Positions 1 through 7,406 of a stretch of 64,000 bases of DNA are shown one piece after another. The first letter of the stretch is position 1. Each line of letters starts with the position of its first letter. A program made the translations under genes and the position numbers. The notes below the pieces were generated by a model. It was not told where the DNA came from. It made no database searches and worked only from the letters and a program-made list of their open reading frames with translations. The stretch comes from Neorhizobium galegae (GTDB taxonomy: Bacteria > Pseudomonadota > Alphaproteobacteria > Rhizobiales > Rhizobiaceae): positions 1,116,001 to 1,180,000 of the forward strand of contig NZ_JAGIPG010000001.1 in NCBI RefSeq assembly GCF_017877055.1, given 5' to 3'.

Positions 1-1
1 C

Positions 2-160
2 GGCGCGGAGCCCAACAACCAGCAGGTCGAAGTGCTGCTTTCGAGCGCTCTCGAAGCCTGCGAGTCCTATTACCAGGCGTTCCAGTTTGTCGTATGGTCG
101 GGCATGGAGGCGAAGGCCGCCATGGAAGCCGTTCTGTTCGAAACCGTGGGCGAATGCTGA
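2..160 (+). CDS. C-terminal end of a YbjN-like protein (partial)
   Basis: Only the last 52 codons are in the window, read in frame 2 and ending at a TGA. The visible part contains an LLSSALEACESYYQAFQFVVW helix-rich stretch (split here: LLSSALEACE then SYYQAFQFVVW) and ends in ETVGEC. This resembles the C-terminus of YbjN-domain proteins that sit upstream of proC in rhizobia, as I remember the gene order. YbjN proteins are sensory or chaperone-like proteins of unclear function. The stop codon overlaps the proposed proC start in a TGATG arrangement, which suggests translational coupling. The N-terminus lies outside the window, so the family call is tentative. Confidence 0.55.
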   Translation, partial: GAEPNNQQVEVLLSSALEACESYYQAFQFVVWSGMEAKAAMEAVLFETVGEC

Positions 161-978
161 TGGCCTTGGGTCATTTGGGATCCATCATCCTGATCGGCGC
201 CGGCAATATGGGCGGCGCCATGCTGTCCGGCTGGCTGAAGAAGGGCGTGCCAGGCGCGTCCGTGACGGTGATCGATCCGTCGCCTTCGGACGCCATGAAG
301 ACGATGATCTCGGAAGCCGGCGCGCGTCATTTTGCGTCGGTGCCCGACGCTGCTTCCGCCGACATCCTGTTTCTCGCCGTCAAGCCGCAGCTGATGGATG
401 CGGTCCTGCCGCCTTTGAAGTCTGTCGTCAGGCCCGGCACGGCGGTGGTTTCGGTGGCGGCCGGCAAGACGCTCGCCTATCTCGAAAAGCATCTCGGCGA
501 AGCGGCCATGGTACGCGCCATGCCGAATACGCCGGCGATGATCGGCCGCGGCGTGACCGGCGCCTATGCCAATCCCAAGGTCACCGATGCCCAGCGCGAA
601 GCGGTGCAATCCCTTCTCAAGGTCAGCGGGCCGGTGGAATGGGTTTCAAGCGAGGCGGATATCGATGCGGTAACCGCCGTTTCAGGCAGCGGTCCGGCCT
701 ATGTTTTCTATCTCGTGGAGTGCATGGCCGAAGCGGGCCGCAAAGCCGGCCTGCCGGCGGACCTCGCCATGCGGCTTGCTCGGGAAACTGTCTCGGGGGC
801 TGGTGAGCTCCTCCACCAGTCCCCGGACGACGCTTCCAGGCTTCGCCAGAACGTTACGTCGCCGAACGGCACGACGGCTGCGGCGCTTGCCGTGCTGATG
901 GCCGACGATGGCATGCAGCCGCTGTTCGACAAGGCGATCGCCGCCGCGCGCGACAGAGCCGAAGAACTCGGCGCTTGA
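160..978 (+). CDS. proC: Pyrroline-5-carboxylate reductase
   Basis: Catalyses the last step of proline synthesis, NAD(P)H-dependent reduction of pyrroline-5-carboxylate, in the cytosol. The N-terminus has a Rossmann fold (ILIGAGNMGGAML), followed by MPNTPAMIGRG and the signature region with AVSGSGPAYVFYL, then the C-terminal TVSGAGELL and VTSPNGTT motifs typical of ProC. From the ATG at 160 the protein is 272 aa, the usual family length. An in-frame ATG at 154 is an alternative, and the open frame extends back to 94 without a likely start. The start overlaps the previous stop (TGATG), so it is probably the second gene of an operon that continues into the CsaA-like gene 10 bp downstream. Confidence 0.93.
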   Translation: MALGHLGSIILIGAGNMGGAMLSGWLKKGVPGASVTVIDPSPSDAMKTMISEAGARHFASVPDAASADILFLAVKPQLMDAVLPPLKSVVRPGTAVVSVAAGKTLAYLEKHLGEAAMVRAMPNTPAMIGRGVTGAYANPKVTDAQREAVQSLLKVSGPVEWVSSEADIDAVTAVSGSGPAYVFYLVECMAEAGRKAGLPADLAMRLARETVSGAGELLHQSPDDASRLRQNVTSPNGTTAAALAVLMADDGMQPLFDKAIAAARDRAEELGA

Positions 979-988
979 GTGAGTTCGA

Positions 989-1330
989 ATGGCTGAAGAG
1001 ATTACCTATTCCGACTTCGAGCGCGTCGATATCCGCGTCGGCACGATCGTCGAGGTCGAGCCGTTTCCGGAAGCCCGCAAACCGGCGTTCAAGCTGAAGA
1101 TCGATTTCGGCCCGGAGATCGGCGTCAAGAAATCCTCGGCGCAGATCACCGTGCATTATACGCCGGAAACGCTTGTCGGTCGGCAGGTGCTGGGCGTCGT
1201 CAACTTCCCGCCGAGGCAGATCGGGCCGTTCCGCTCGGAAGTGCTGACACTCGGCTTCGAGGACGAGAACGGCGCGATCGTGCTTGCCGCCGTCGAACAG
1301 CCGGTGCCGAACGGCCGGAAGCTGATGTAG
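989..1330 (+). CDS. tRNA-binding domain protein, CsaA-like
   Basis: A 113-aa protein made of a single OB-fold tRNA-binding domain. It opens with [16 protein letters not shown], continues with the AFKLKIDFG strand and [19 protein letters not shown], and ends with PNGRKLM, all typical of the stand-alone CsaA/YgjH group. CsaA has been described as an export-related chaperone in Bacillus; related domains bind tRNA in MetRS and EMAP II. The gene starts 10 bp after proC and is probably cotranscribed with it. The role in this organism is inferred from the family only. Confidence 0.85.
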   Translation: MAEEITYSDFERVDIRVGTIVEVEPFPEARKPAFKLKIDFGPEIGVKKSSAQITVHYTPETLVGRQVLGVVNFPPRQIGPFRSEVLTLGFEDENGAIVLAAVEQPVPNGRKLM

Positions 1331-1375
1331 CCGAGCGGCGGCGCGCCTCAACCCGTCTGATGGACTGTGGGATCG

Positions 1376-1957
1376 TCAGTGGATATCGCGGCTGTCGACC
1401 TCAGTGAGGTTGAACGACCGGAATTCCACCTCGAAGCCTTCACGCTGCGGCGAGCAGAAAGTCATGCCGACGGAGAGTTCGGTGAGCTCGGGCGGGAAGA
1501 ACGCGAGCCGCGCCATGCGCCAGTCAGGCTGCACGTCGGTCCGGTACTGGACGAAGAGGGCGTCGCCCATGCGGGTGACGCGGACGGAGATTTCCTCGAA
1601 ATCGTCGGTCAGGCGGAAGGCGGACCAGTCCGAATGGCCGTTGGTCACCACCACGCTGAAATGGCAGGCGCCGTCGGTGAATTCGACGCCGCATTTCATC
1701 CAGTGTTTTTCGTCATGACGGATCATCAGGCCGGCCTGGTCGTAGAGTGCCTGGTAGCGGCCGACGAAGGAGGTTTCGGCGGTGAAGTCGCCGCTTCGGG
1801 CCCTATGGAGGAAGTGGCCGCTGTCGCGGTGAAAGCCGTAATAGGTGCCCTGCCAGAAGTCGGTCTCGAAGCCGGAGCGGGCGACCAGACTGCCATTCTC
1901 CTCACGGCTTTCCGGCGGCGGGTTCAGCCAGGTCATCTGGGAAAGGTCTATCGGCAT
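1376..1957 (-). CDS. DUF1349 domain protein
   Basis: A protein of 193 aa starting at the ATG at 1957 (MPIDLSQMTWLNPPP). The longer open frame up to 2083 runs inside the histidine kinase gene and is unlikely. The sequence has the concanavalin-like beta-sandwich features of DUF1349: a WQGTYYGFHRDSGHF strand, LYDQAGLMIRHDEKHWMKCGVEF, and a C-terminal VGMTFCSPQREGFEVEF. Proteins of this family bind or process carbohydrates in some cases, but the substrate here is unknown. It begins 19 bp after the stop of the kinase gene and is the last gene of the leftward petP-petR-kinase operon. Confidence 0.82.
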   Translation of the reverse strand: MPIDLSQMTWLNPPPESREENGSLVARSGFETDFWQGTYYGFHRDSGHFLHRARSGDFTAETSFVGRYQALYDQAGLMIRHDEKHWMKCGVEFTDGACHFSVVVTNGHSDWSAFRLTDDFEEISVRVTRMGDALFVQYRTDVQPDWRMARLAFFPPELTELSVGMTFCSPQREGFEVEFRSFNLTEVDSRDIH

Positions 1958-1976
1958 CGGTTCCTCGAAAGAATGA

Positions 1977-3356
1977 TCAGGCGGGGACGCGCACGACGGC
2001 GCGCAGGCCGCCGCGGGGGCTGTCGGCGAGCGTGACATTGCCGCCATGGGCGCGGGCGATGTCGCGGGCGATCGCGAGGCCAAGTCCGGTTCCGGATGCG
2101 TTGAGGTTGCGGGCCTCGTCCAGGCGGTAGAACGGCTTGAAGACGTCCTCGCGCGATTGCGGCGGAATCCCCGGACCGTCGTCGTCCAGCGTCAGGGTCA
2201 ACCATTTGGCGCTATGGCGTGCATCCACATGGAGCGTCCTGGCATAGCGCTCGCTGTTGGACACGAGGTTGCCGACCAGCCGGGCGAAGGCATTCGGCCG
2301 CACGGCGATCTCGTCCTCGCCGTCGATCTCGTAGGTCATGGTCTTGCCGTGCAGCGCGAATTCCGACCGGAGCTTTTCGAGCAGTTCGCTCAACCGCAGT
2401 TCGCCGAAATCTTCTTCCGCTTCGCCCTTGGCGAAGGCGAGATAACCTTCCAGCATCGACTGCATGTCGTCGACATCCTGGCTCATGCCCGCCAGTTCCG
2501 GCTTGTTGCCGGCGAGTGCCAGCTGCAGCTTGAAGCGGGTGAGGATGGTCCTCAGATCGTGGCTGATGCCGGCCAGCATGGCGGTACGTTGTTCCATCTG
2601 CCGCTCGATGCGCTCGCGCATCTGGATGAAGGCAAGGCCGGCGCGGCGGATTTCGTCAGCGCCGCGGGGAGCGAAACCATCGGTCTTCTGCCCCTTGCCG
2701 AAGCTTTCGGCGGCACGCGCAAGCGTCAGGATCGGCCGGATCTGGCCGCGCAGGAAAAGGATGGAGATGATCACCAGAACGAAGGCCGCCCCGATCATCC
2801 AGACCAGGAAGATATGGGTGTTCGAGGCATAGGTGGAGCCGCGGCGGACGAAGACGCGCAGCACCCTGGTATCGAACTTGATACGGATCTCGACAAGCCG
2901 GCTGTCTCCGATCGTGTCGATCCAGAAGGGCATCTGGATTTGGCGGGTGATCTGGTCGGCGAGGATATCGTCGAGGATCTCAAAGAAGGGGCGGGAGCGG
3001 GGCGGCGGGAGCTGGCCGTTTTCCTCGACTGCGATGGTGAGGTTCAGCGCGTCGCTGGCGATGCGGCTGATGGCATCATAATTGCTGTCCTGCGGATAGG
3101 CCTGGATCACCTCGATAATGCCGGCGATGTCGCGGACGGTGCCTTCCGACAGGCGTTCGGTGACCATCCGCCAGTGTCGTTCCATGAAGACGGAGGCGAC
3201 GATACCCTGCAACAGCAACATCGGCAGGATGACAATCAGAAGCGAACGGGTGTAGAGGCCGGTCGGCAGGCGGCGGCGCAGCCAGCGGGTCATCGGGCGC
3301 CAGCCCGGCAAGGTGAGCCGGTCCATGTCGCGTTTCAGAGGGTCGAAAAGTGCCAT
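1977..3356 (-). CDS. EnvZ-type sensor histidine kinase
   Basis: A 459-aa membrane sensor kinase. Two membrane segments lie at about residues 37-57 and 182-203 with a periplasmic domain of some 120 residues between them, followed by HAMP (about 204-255), a dimerisation/phosphoacceptor domain with H266 in SHDLRT, and an ATPase domain with N-box (LVGNLVSNSERYA), DDDGPGIP and GTGLGLAIAR. The residue after HDLRT is Ile where most HisKA boxes have Pro. It is 31 bp downstream of the petR-like response regulator, its likely partner. The signal sensed is not evident from the sequence. Confidence 0.9.
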   Translation of the reverse strand: MALFDPLKRDMDRLTLPGWRPMTRWLRRRLPTGLYTRSLLIVILPMLLLQGIVASVFMERHWRMVTERLSEGTVRDIAGIIEVIQAYPQDSNYDAISRIASDALNLTIAVEENGQLPPPRSRPFFEILDDILADQITRQIQMPFWIDTIGDSRLVEIRIKFDTRVLRVFVRRGSTYASNTHIFLVWMIGAAFVLVIISILFLRGQIRPILTLARAAESFGKGQKTDGFAPRGADEIRRAGLAFIQMRERIERQMEQRTAMLAGISHDLRTILTRFKLQLALAGNKPELAGMSQDVDDMQSMLEGYLAFAKGEAEEDFGELRLSELLEKLRSEFALHGKTMTYEIDGEDEIAVRPNAFARLVGNLVSNSERYARTLHVDARHSAKWLTLTLDDDGPGIPPQSREDVFKPFYRLDEARNLNASGTGLGLAIARDIARAHGGNVTLADSPRGGLRAVVRVPA

Positions 3357-3387
3357 CCTGCCTTCAGCCTGTGCCGGTCTCTCCCGG

Positions 3388-4086
3388 CTAATCGATACTC
3401 AGCCTGTATCCGATGCCGCGCACCGTCTGGAGATAGACGGGGTTGGCCGGATCCTCCTCGATCTTACGCCGCAAACGGTTGATCTGCACGTCGATCGTGC
3501 GCTCGCCGACCTCGGCATCGTCGCCGATCAGCTCGTGGCGGGGAATAGTGTCGCCGGCGCGCAGCGCGAAAAGCAGCATGATCTCCTGTTCGCGATCGGT
3601 CAGCCGGATAGTTTCGGCGGCCTTGCGCAACTCCTTGCGCGGGATCGAGAAGGTGAAGGGGCCGAACATGATCTGCTCGATCTTGGGCGTGTCGGGCGAG
3701 GTGCTGCGACGCAGGATATTGTTGATGCGCAGCACCAGTTCGCGCGGATCGAAAGGTTTCGACAGATAGTCGTCGGCGCCGGCTTCGAGACCGGCGATGC
3801 GGGATTCCGATTCGGCGCGGGCCGTCAGCAGGATCACCGGGACGGTCTTGTTCTGGTAGAGCGACTGAGTGAGCGAAATGCCGGATTCCCCCGGCATCAT
3901 CACGTCGAGAATGATCAGATCGAAATGCAGTCCTTCGAGCTTGCGGCGGGCTTCGGCGGCATCGCCCGCGACGGTGATGCGAAAACCCTGTTCCATCAGG
4001 TAGCGGTTCAGAAGATCGCGGATGCGCGTGTCGTCATCGACCACGAGAAGATGAGGTGCATCATCGGAAGGGGGCGGTGTCGTCAT
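3388..4086 (-). CDS. petR: OmpR-family response regulator, PetR-like
   Basis: A 232-aa DNA-binding response regulator. The receiver domain has the acidic pocket (VVDDD at about 16-20), the phosphoacceptor D61 in LIILDVMMPG, the T in LLTAR and K110 in LSKPF. The C-terminal winged helix carries VGERTIDVQINRLRRKIE and YLQTVRGIGYRL. The pairing with a MarR gene just upstream (14 bp gap) matches the petP-petR pair first named in Rhodobacter capsulatus, where petR is needed for cytochrome bc1 expression. In this window no petABC genes follow; a histidine kinase does. The symbol therefore reflects family resemblance and gene order, not shown function. Confidence 0.85.
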   Translation of the reverse strand: MTTPPPSDDAPHLLVVDDDTRIRDLLNRYLMEQGFRITVAGDAAEARRKLEGLHFDLIILDVMMPGESGISLTQSLYQNKTVPVILLTARAESESRIAGLEAGADDYLSKPFDPRELVLRINNILRRSTSPDTPKIEQIMFGPFTFSIPRKELRKAAETIRLTDREQEIMLLFALRAGDTIPRHELIGDDAEVGERTIDVQINRLRRKIEEDPANPVYLQTVRGIGYRLSID

Positions 4087-4100
4087 CTCAAAGGTCCCAC

Positions 4101-4616
4101 TTAATCCAGGTCGCTGTCGATAGGCTCGATGCTTTCGTCGCGGCCGCGCATGCGGCGCAGGAATTCCTTAACCGAGGCTCGCGTGTCCGGGGTCAGATCC
4201 TCCATGGCGCGAGCGATACGGCGCGATTGCGGCTCGGAAAGGGCGAGAGCCAGCTCACGGCCTGCAAGGGTCGGATAGAGCCTGCGCTGGCGGCGATCCT
4301 TGGCGCCGGCCATCTGGCGTATATAGCCGGATTCGATCAGCTGCTTGAGAACGCGCGCAAGGCTCTGCTTGGTGATCTGCAGCGTATCGAGCAGGTCGGT
4401 GACCATCATGCCCGGCTGGCGGCAGACGAAATAGACGACGCGGTGGTGGGCGCGGCCCATGCCGATCTTGGCGAGGATCGCATCCGGATCGGACACGAAA
4501 TCGCGGTAGGCGAAGAAAAGCAGTTCGATGGTCTCGAAGTCAATCTGGGCTTCGTCGACTGCCGGCATTGCCGGCATGACCTTCTTGACGGCTTTTCCCG
4601 TCGATGCGCGCGACAC
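4101..4616 (-). CDS. petP: MarR-family regulator, PetP-like
   Basis: A 171-aa winged helix-turn-helix regulator. The core reads GRAHHRVVYFVCRQPGMMVTDL (given in two parts: GRAHHRVVYFV and CRQPGMMVTDL), then the recognition helix ITKQSLARVLKQLIESGYI and the wing RQRRLYPTLAG, as in MarR proteins. It is the first gene of the leftward run MarR - response regulator - histidine kinase - DUF1349, with 14 bp to the next gene. MarR proteins usually act as dimeric repressors that respond to small ligands or redox state. The name PetP rests on the pairing with the PetR-like gene. Confidence 0.82.
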   Translation of the reverse strand: MSRASTGKAVKKVMPAMPAVDEAQIDFETIELLFFAYRDFVSDPDAILAKIGMGRAHHRVVYFVCRQPGMMVTDLLDTLQITKQSLARVLKQLIESGYIRQMAGAKDRRQRRLYPTLAGRELALALSEPQSRRIARAMEDLTPDTRASVKEFLRRMRGRDESIEPIDSDLD

Positions 4617-4785
4617 TCGCGTTTCCTTTCCCTTTGTGGCTGCTTGCCCCAGGGTCCGAAGATCTTGGGGCCGAAGCTCTTATTGCCGATCTCGCACTGT
4701 AACCCGACGCACGCCATAAAGCGCGAACAGGCTGAACAATCAACAGCATTTGTTGGGGAAAGCGGGGGTGCTGCGGGCCATCGAG

Positions 4786-4814
4786 AAGGGCGCTGCAGAA
4801 CAGCGCCCTTTTAC
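4786..4814. terminator. Hairpin between petP upstream region and DUF1236 gene
   Basis: A perfect 10-bp stem (AAGGGCGCTG at 4786-4795 and CAGCGCCCTT at 4801-4810) with a 5-nt loop lies just after the stop of the leftward DUF1236 gene. The run of T is short (four T on the plus strand, weaker on the minus strand), so it is a likely but imperfect terminator. Confidence 0.5.
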
Positions 4815-4822
4815 GGTGGAGC

Positions 4823-5470
4823 TCAATCGTAGATGTGGACGATACGGCGGGTGCCGGGATCGACGAGAACCGGGCGGTCGTTGACGACGACGTAGTCGTA
4901 GTCGTAGTCCGGCACTTGCTGGATCACGACCCCGGGCGGCAGCGTCGCGCCGATCGCCACTTCGTTGCGGACGTAGACCGGCTGGACCGGGTGCTCTTCG
5001 ATGTAGCTGATGACGGTTTCCGGCGGTTCGACGGCCTCGACCGCACCGACCGGGCCGAGCAGGATATCGCCCGGACCTGGGACGGCGGCTGGCGGAGAGA
5101 CGCTTGCCGTCGTCTCGTAGGTAACGGACGGCACGTCATACTGGGTGCGGTATTCTTCCACCGCTACCGCCGAGCCGTTGTGGCGGATGGTGAGGTATTC
5201 CGCATAGACCCAGCCGCGCATGCCGTTGACGTCGATGCGGCACCATTTGCTACCCTGGAGGCAGCCGTCCATCATCGCCGGGCTACCGCGGGTCGCCATC
5301 CCGATCTCGGGATAATTCTGGCCGGGACCGGAGCGGACGATGATGTCCGAGGCGGTCGTGGTGGTCATCTGCGCCTGGGCGGGCAGGGCGAGCGCCGAAA
5401 GGACGGCGCCGAGGCCCAGCCATGTCAGGTCCCGCCACTTCAATTCCGGGCATTTCAACCAAGTCGTCAT
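4823..5470 (-). CDS. Secreted SH3/DUF1236 domain protein
   Basis: A 215-aa exported protein. The start at 5470 is chosen because GAGGAG lies 7 nt upstream; the open frame continues to 5626 without another good ribosome site, though an ATG at 5485 is possible. A hydrophobic signal segment (LTWLGLGAVLSALALPAQAQ) precedes a bacterial SH3 domain (ASDIIVRSGPGQNYPEIG ... CRIDVNGMRGWVYAEYL). The C-terminus has the DUF1236 pattern with EVAIGATLPPGVVIQQVPDY and VVVNDRPVLVDPGTRRIV. SH3b domains often bind cell-wall or protein ligands in the periplasm. DUF1236 proteins are common in Rhizobiales and of unknown function. Confidence 0.85.
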   Translation of the reverse strand: MTTWLKCPELKWRDLTWLGLGAVLSALALPAQAQMTTTTASDIIVRSGPGQNYPEIGMATRGSPAMMDGCLQGSKWCRIDVNGMRGWVYAEYLTIRHNGSAVAVEEYRTQYDVPSVTYETTASVSPPAAVPGPGDILLGPVGAVEAVEPPETVISYIEEHPVQPVYVRNEVAIGATLPPGVVIQQVPDYDYDYVVVNDRPVLVDPGTRRIVHIYD

Positions 5471-5637
5471 GGTTTTTCTCCTCATGTTGACTGGCGGGGT
5501 AACACCCGCGTCCCCCAGTGGTTCCGCCGAATACGGGTGGATTCTGCAAGCTGTGGCGGGGGTGCCACAGGCAGAATGGGGCGCGGAACCTTTGTGCCGC
5601 CAATCCATTGATCCCGCCAGAAGCACCGGAGAGACCC

Positions 5638-5859
5638 ATGACGAACCCGACCGTGACCGCCCAGACCTTCAGCGCCCAGACCTTCAGCGCATTGCCGCCG
5701 ATCAGGATGGAAACGTCCAACGCAGCCAATCCGCTCAGAAGCGTTCTGGTGACCGTTTTCGTGCTGAAGATCGCGATTGCGGCTTTCCTGATCGCCACCG
5801 TATCGCTCGCACCGCCGGTTTCCACCAACGCGCATTATACGACCCTTGCCTCGAACTGA
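5638..5859 (+). CDS. Small single-span membrane protein, hypothetical
   Basis: A 73-aa open frame from the ATG at 5638, preceded by GGAGAG at a suitable distance. It has one predicted membrane segment (SVLVTVFVLKIAIAAFLIATV) followed by a short tail. The N-terminus contains the repeated peptide AQTFS-AQTFS, which comes from a perfect 15-bp tandem duplication at 5659-5688. I do not recognise a family. It is divergent from the DUF1236 gene and 70 bp upstream of the MBL hydrolase. Coding is supported by the ribosome site and membrane segment only. Confidence 0.5.
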   Translation: MTNPTVTAQTFSAQTFSALPPIRMETSNAANPLRSVLVTVFVLKIAIAAFLIATVSLAPPVSTNAHYTTLASN

Positions 5860-5929
5860 TCTTTTCGGCTGAAATGCTCTCCGTTTATCGGTATACCCCG
5901 GCAAGCATCATCGTTCAGGCCGAGGCATC

Positions 5930-6577
5930 ATGGGCAAGTTACAGGCCGGTATCATTCCGGTTACGCCATTCCAGCAGAACTGCACGATCCTTTTCGACGA
6001 GGAGACCAAGCAGGGCGTCATCGTCGATCCGGGCGGCGACGTGCCGACGATCCTCCAGGTCATTAAGGAAAACGGCATCACGGTCACGGAAATCTGGCTG
6101 ACGCACGGGCACATCGACCATGCCGGCGGCGCCGACGAATTGCGCGAGGCTCTTGGCACCCCGGTGGTGGGGCCGCATGAAGCGGATTTGCCACTGCTGC
6201 AGCGGCTGGAAACGCAGGCGGAAAAATTCGGAGTCAAGATGGAGGTGCGCAACGTCTTGCCGGACCGCTGGCTCAACGAAGGAGACACGGTGTCGTTCGG
6301 CGAGCATATCTTCGAGATTTTCCATTGCCCCGGCCATGCGCCGGGCCACGTGATCTACTACAACCGCGCCCAGGGCTTCGCGCATCTCGGCGACGTGCTG
6401 TTCAACGGTTCGATTGGGCGCACGGACCTGCCGGGTGGCGATCACGATACGCTGCTCGCTTCGATCCGCGACAAGGTTCTGCCGCTCGGGGACGAGGTCG
6501 GGTTCATCTGCGGCCACGGGCCGGGCAGCCGGGTCGGCGACGAACGGCGCACCAATCCGTTCCTCCGCGGCCTCTGA
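5930..6577 (+). CDS. MBL-fold metallo-hydrolase, YcbL/glyoxalase II-like
   Basis: A 215-aa metallo-beta-lactamase fold hydrolase. The metal-binding signature THGHIDHAGG is at about residues 62-71, further ligands are in HCPGHAPGH and LGDVLF, and the last His lies in ICGHGPGS. The protein is of the short type that resembles YcbL and glyoxalase II but lacks the C-terminal substrate-binding domain of full GloB. It probably hydrolyses a thioester in the cytosol; the natural substrate is not known. The neighbouring cold shock gene is convergent, with a terminator between them. Confidence 0.88.
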   Translation: MGKLQAGIIPVTPFQQNCTILFDEETKQGVIVDPGGDVPTILQVIKENGITVTEIWLTHGHIDHAGGADELREALGTPVVGPHEADLPLLQRLETQAEKFGVKMEVRNVLPDRWLNEGDTVSFGEHIFEIFHCPGHAPGHVIYYNRAQGFAHLGDVLFNGSIGRTDLPGGDHDTLLASIRDKVLPLGDEVGFICGHGPGSRVGDERRTNPFLRGL

Positions 6578-6603
6578 GGTTGAAACCGCGACAGCGTATG
6601 ATC

Positions 6604-6628
6604 AAAAAAACCCGGCATGTCTGCCGGG
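6604..6628 (-). terminator. Rho-independent terminator of the cold shock gene
   Basis: Stem CCCGGCA (6611-6617) / TGCCGGG (6622-6628) with a 4-nt loop. On the minus strand it is followed by seven T (6604-6610), so it ends transcription of the csp gene. It lies 32 bp after that gene's stop codon. Confidence 0.88.
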
Positions 6629-6659
6629 CTTCAACTCGAAACAGTAAGCCTCGAAAGGC

Positions 6660-6875
6660 TTAACCGGCGATCTGCAGATTGACGGCCTTGGGGCCTTTGC
6701 CGCGACGATCCGGTTCCGTGTCGAAGCTTACTTTCTGGTTTTCCGACAATCCGGACAGGCCGGAAGCCTGTACGGCAGAGATGTGTACAAAGATATCGGC
6801 GCCACCATTGTCAGGCTTGATAAAGCCGAAGCCTTTGTCGGTATTGAAGAATTTTACAGTGCCAGTCTCGGCCAT
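6660..6875 (-). CDS. Cold shock protein (CspA family)
   Basis: A 71-aa protein that is a single cold shock domain. RNP1 is seen as KGFGFIKP and RNP2 as DIFVHISAV. It opens with TGTVKFFNTDKGFGF and ends with KAVNLQIAG. Such proteins bind single-stranded RNA and DNA and act as RNA chaperones in stress or cold. AAAAGGA lies upstream of the start. A TATAAT at 7060-7065 on the same strand would give a leader of roughly 180 nt, a common feature of regulated csp genes, but this promoter is only a guess. Confidence 0.93.
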   Translation of the reverse strand: MAETGTVKFFNTDKGFGFIKPDNGGADIFVHISAVQASGLSGLSENQKVSFDTEPDRRGKGPKAVNLQIAG

Positions 6876-7406
6876 GCAGCAGGTCCTTTTCTCTCTGTCC
6901 GTGTTCAGCGGCGGACAGCATCACAGTGTAGCCCCGAAGGGCGGCGGCAGGCAGCTTTAAGAAAGGGTCCCTGTCTTTACCGCGATGGCCGGAAGGAATA
7001 GCTTTGAAATCTCCGCCCCCGGCCTATCGCCCGAAGTCTTAGCGCCTTCGGAGCGCGTCATTATAGGTCTTCCCATGCTCGTAAATTGCCCGAACTTGCA
7101 CAGAGTGCTGTGTTTATCGAAAATTGGCAAGAAAAAGTTTTTTGAATTGTCGCTACAATGCGAAATTGCAAAGCGCCAGAACCCCTGAAAATACGGGCTT
7201 TGCGCCTTTCCCCGACGCCCTGGGAATGTGAATCATCGCTGGCAATGCTTTCTTAACGCTGTTCTGTGCCATTTTGGGGCGTATGGCGCGAAAAGAAAAA
7301 TTTACGTCGCTCATGTGTTTGGGGCAATGCGGGACAACTTTCACGCCGACCCCTCGCCAATGACGACGGCGGGCGTCCGGAGCGTACAGGCTGCGGTTCT
7401 CCGGTG
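6876..7406. other. Intergenic region upstream of the cold shock gene
   Basis: 531 bp without a convincing gene. The distal part is downstream of the leftward EAL gene and the proximal part should hold the csp leader. I see one perfect TATAAT on the minus strand (7060-7065) but no good -35 box at 17 bp. Open frames in this stretch read as unrelated low-complexity protein and were rejected. Confidence 0.5.

Noticed and set aside
2046..3482. 478-codon plus-strand frame over the histidine kinase
   Set aside because: Antisense shadow of the kinase gene, whose motifs are complete on the minus strand.
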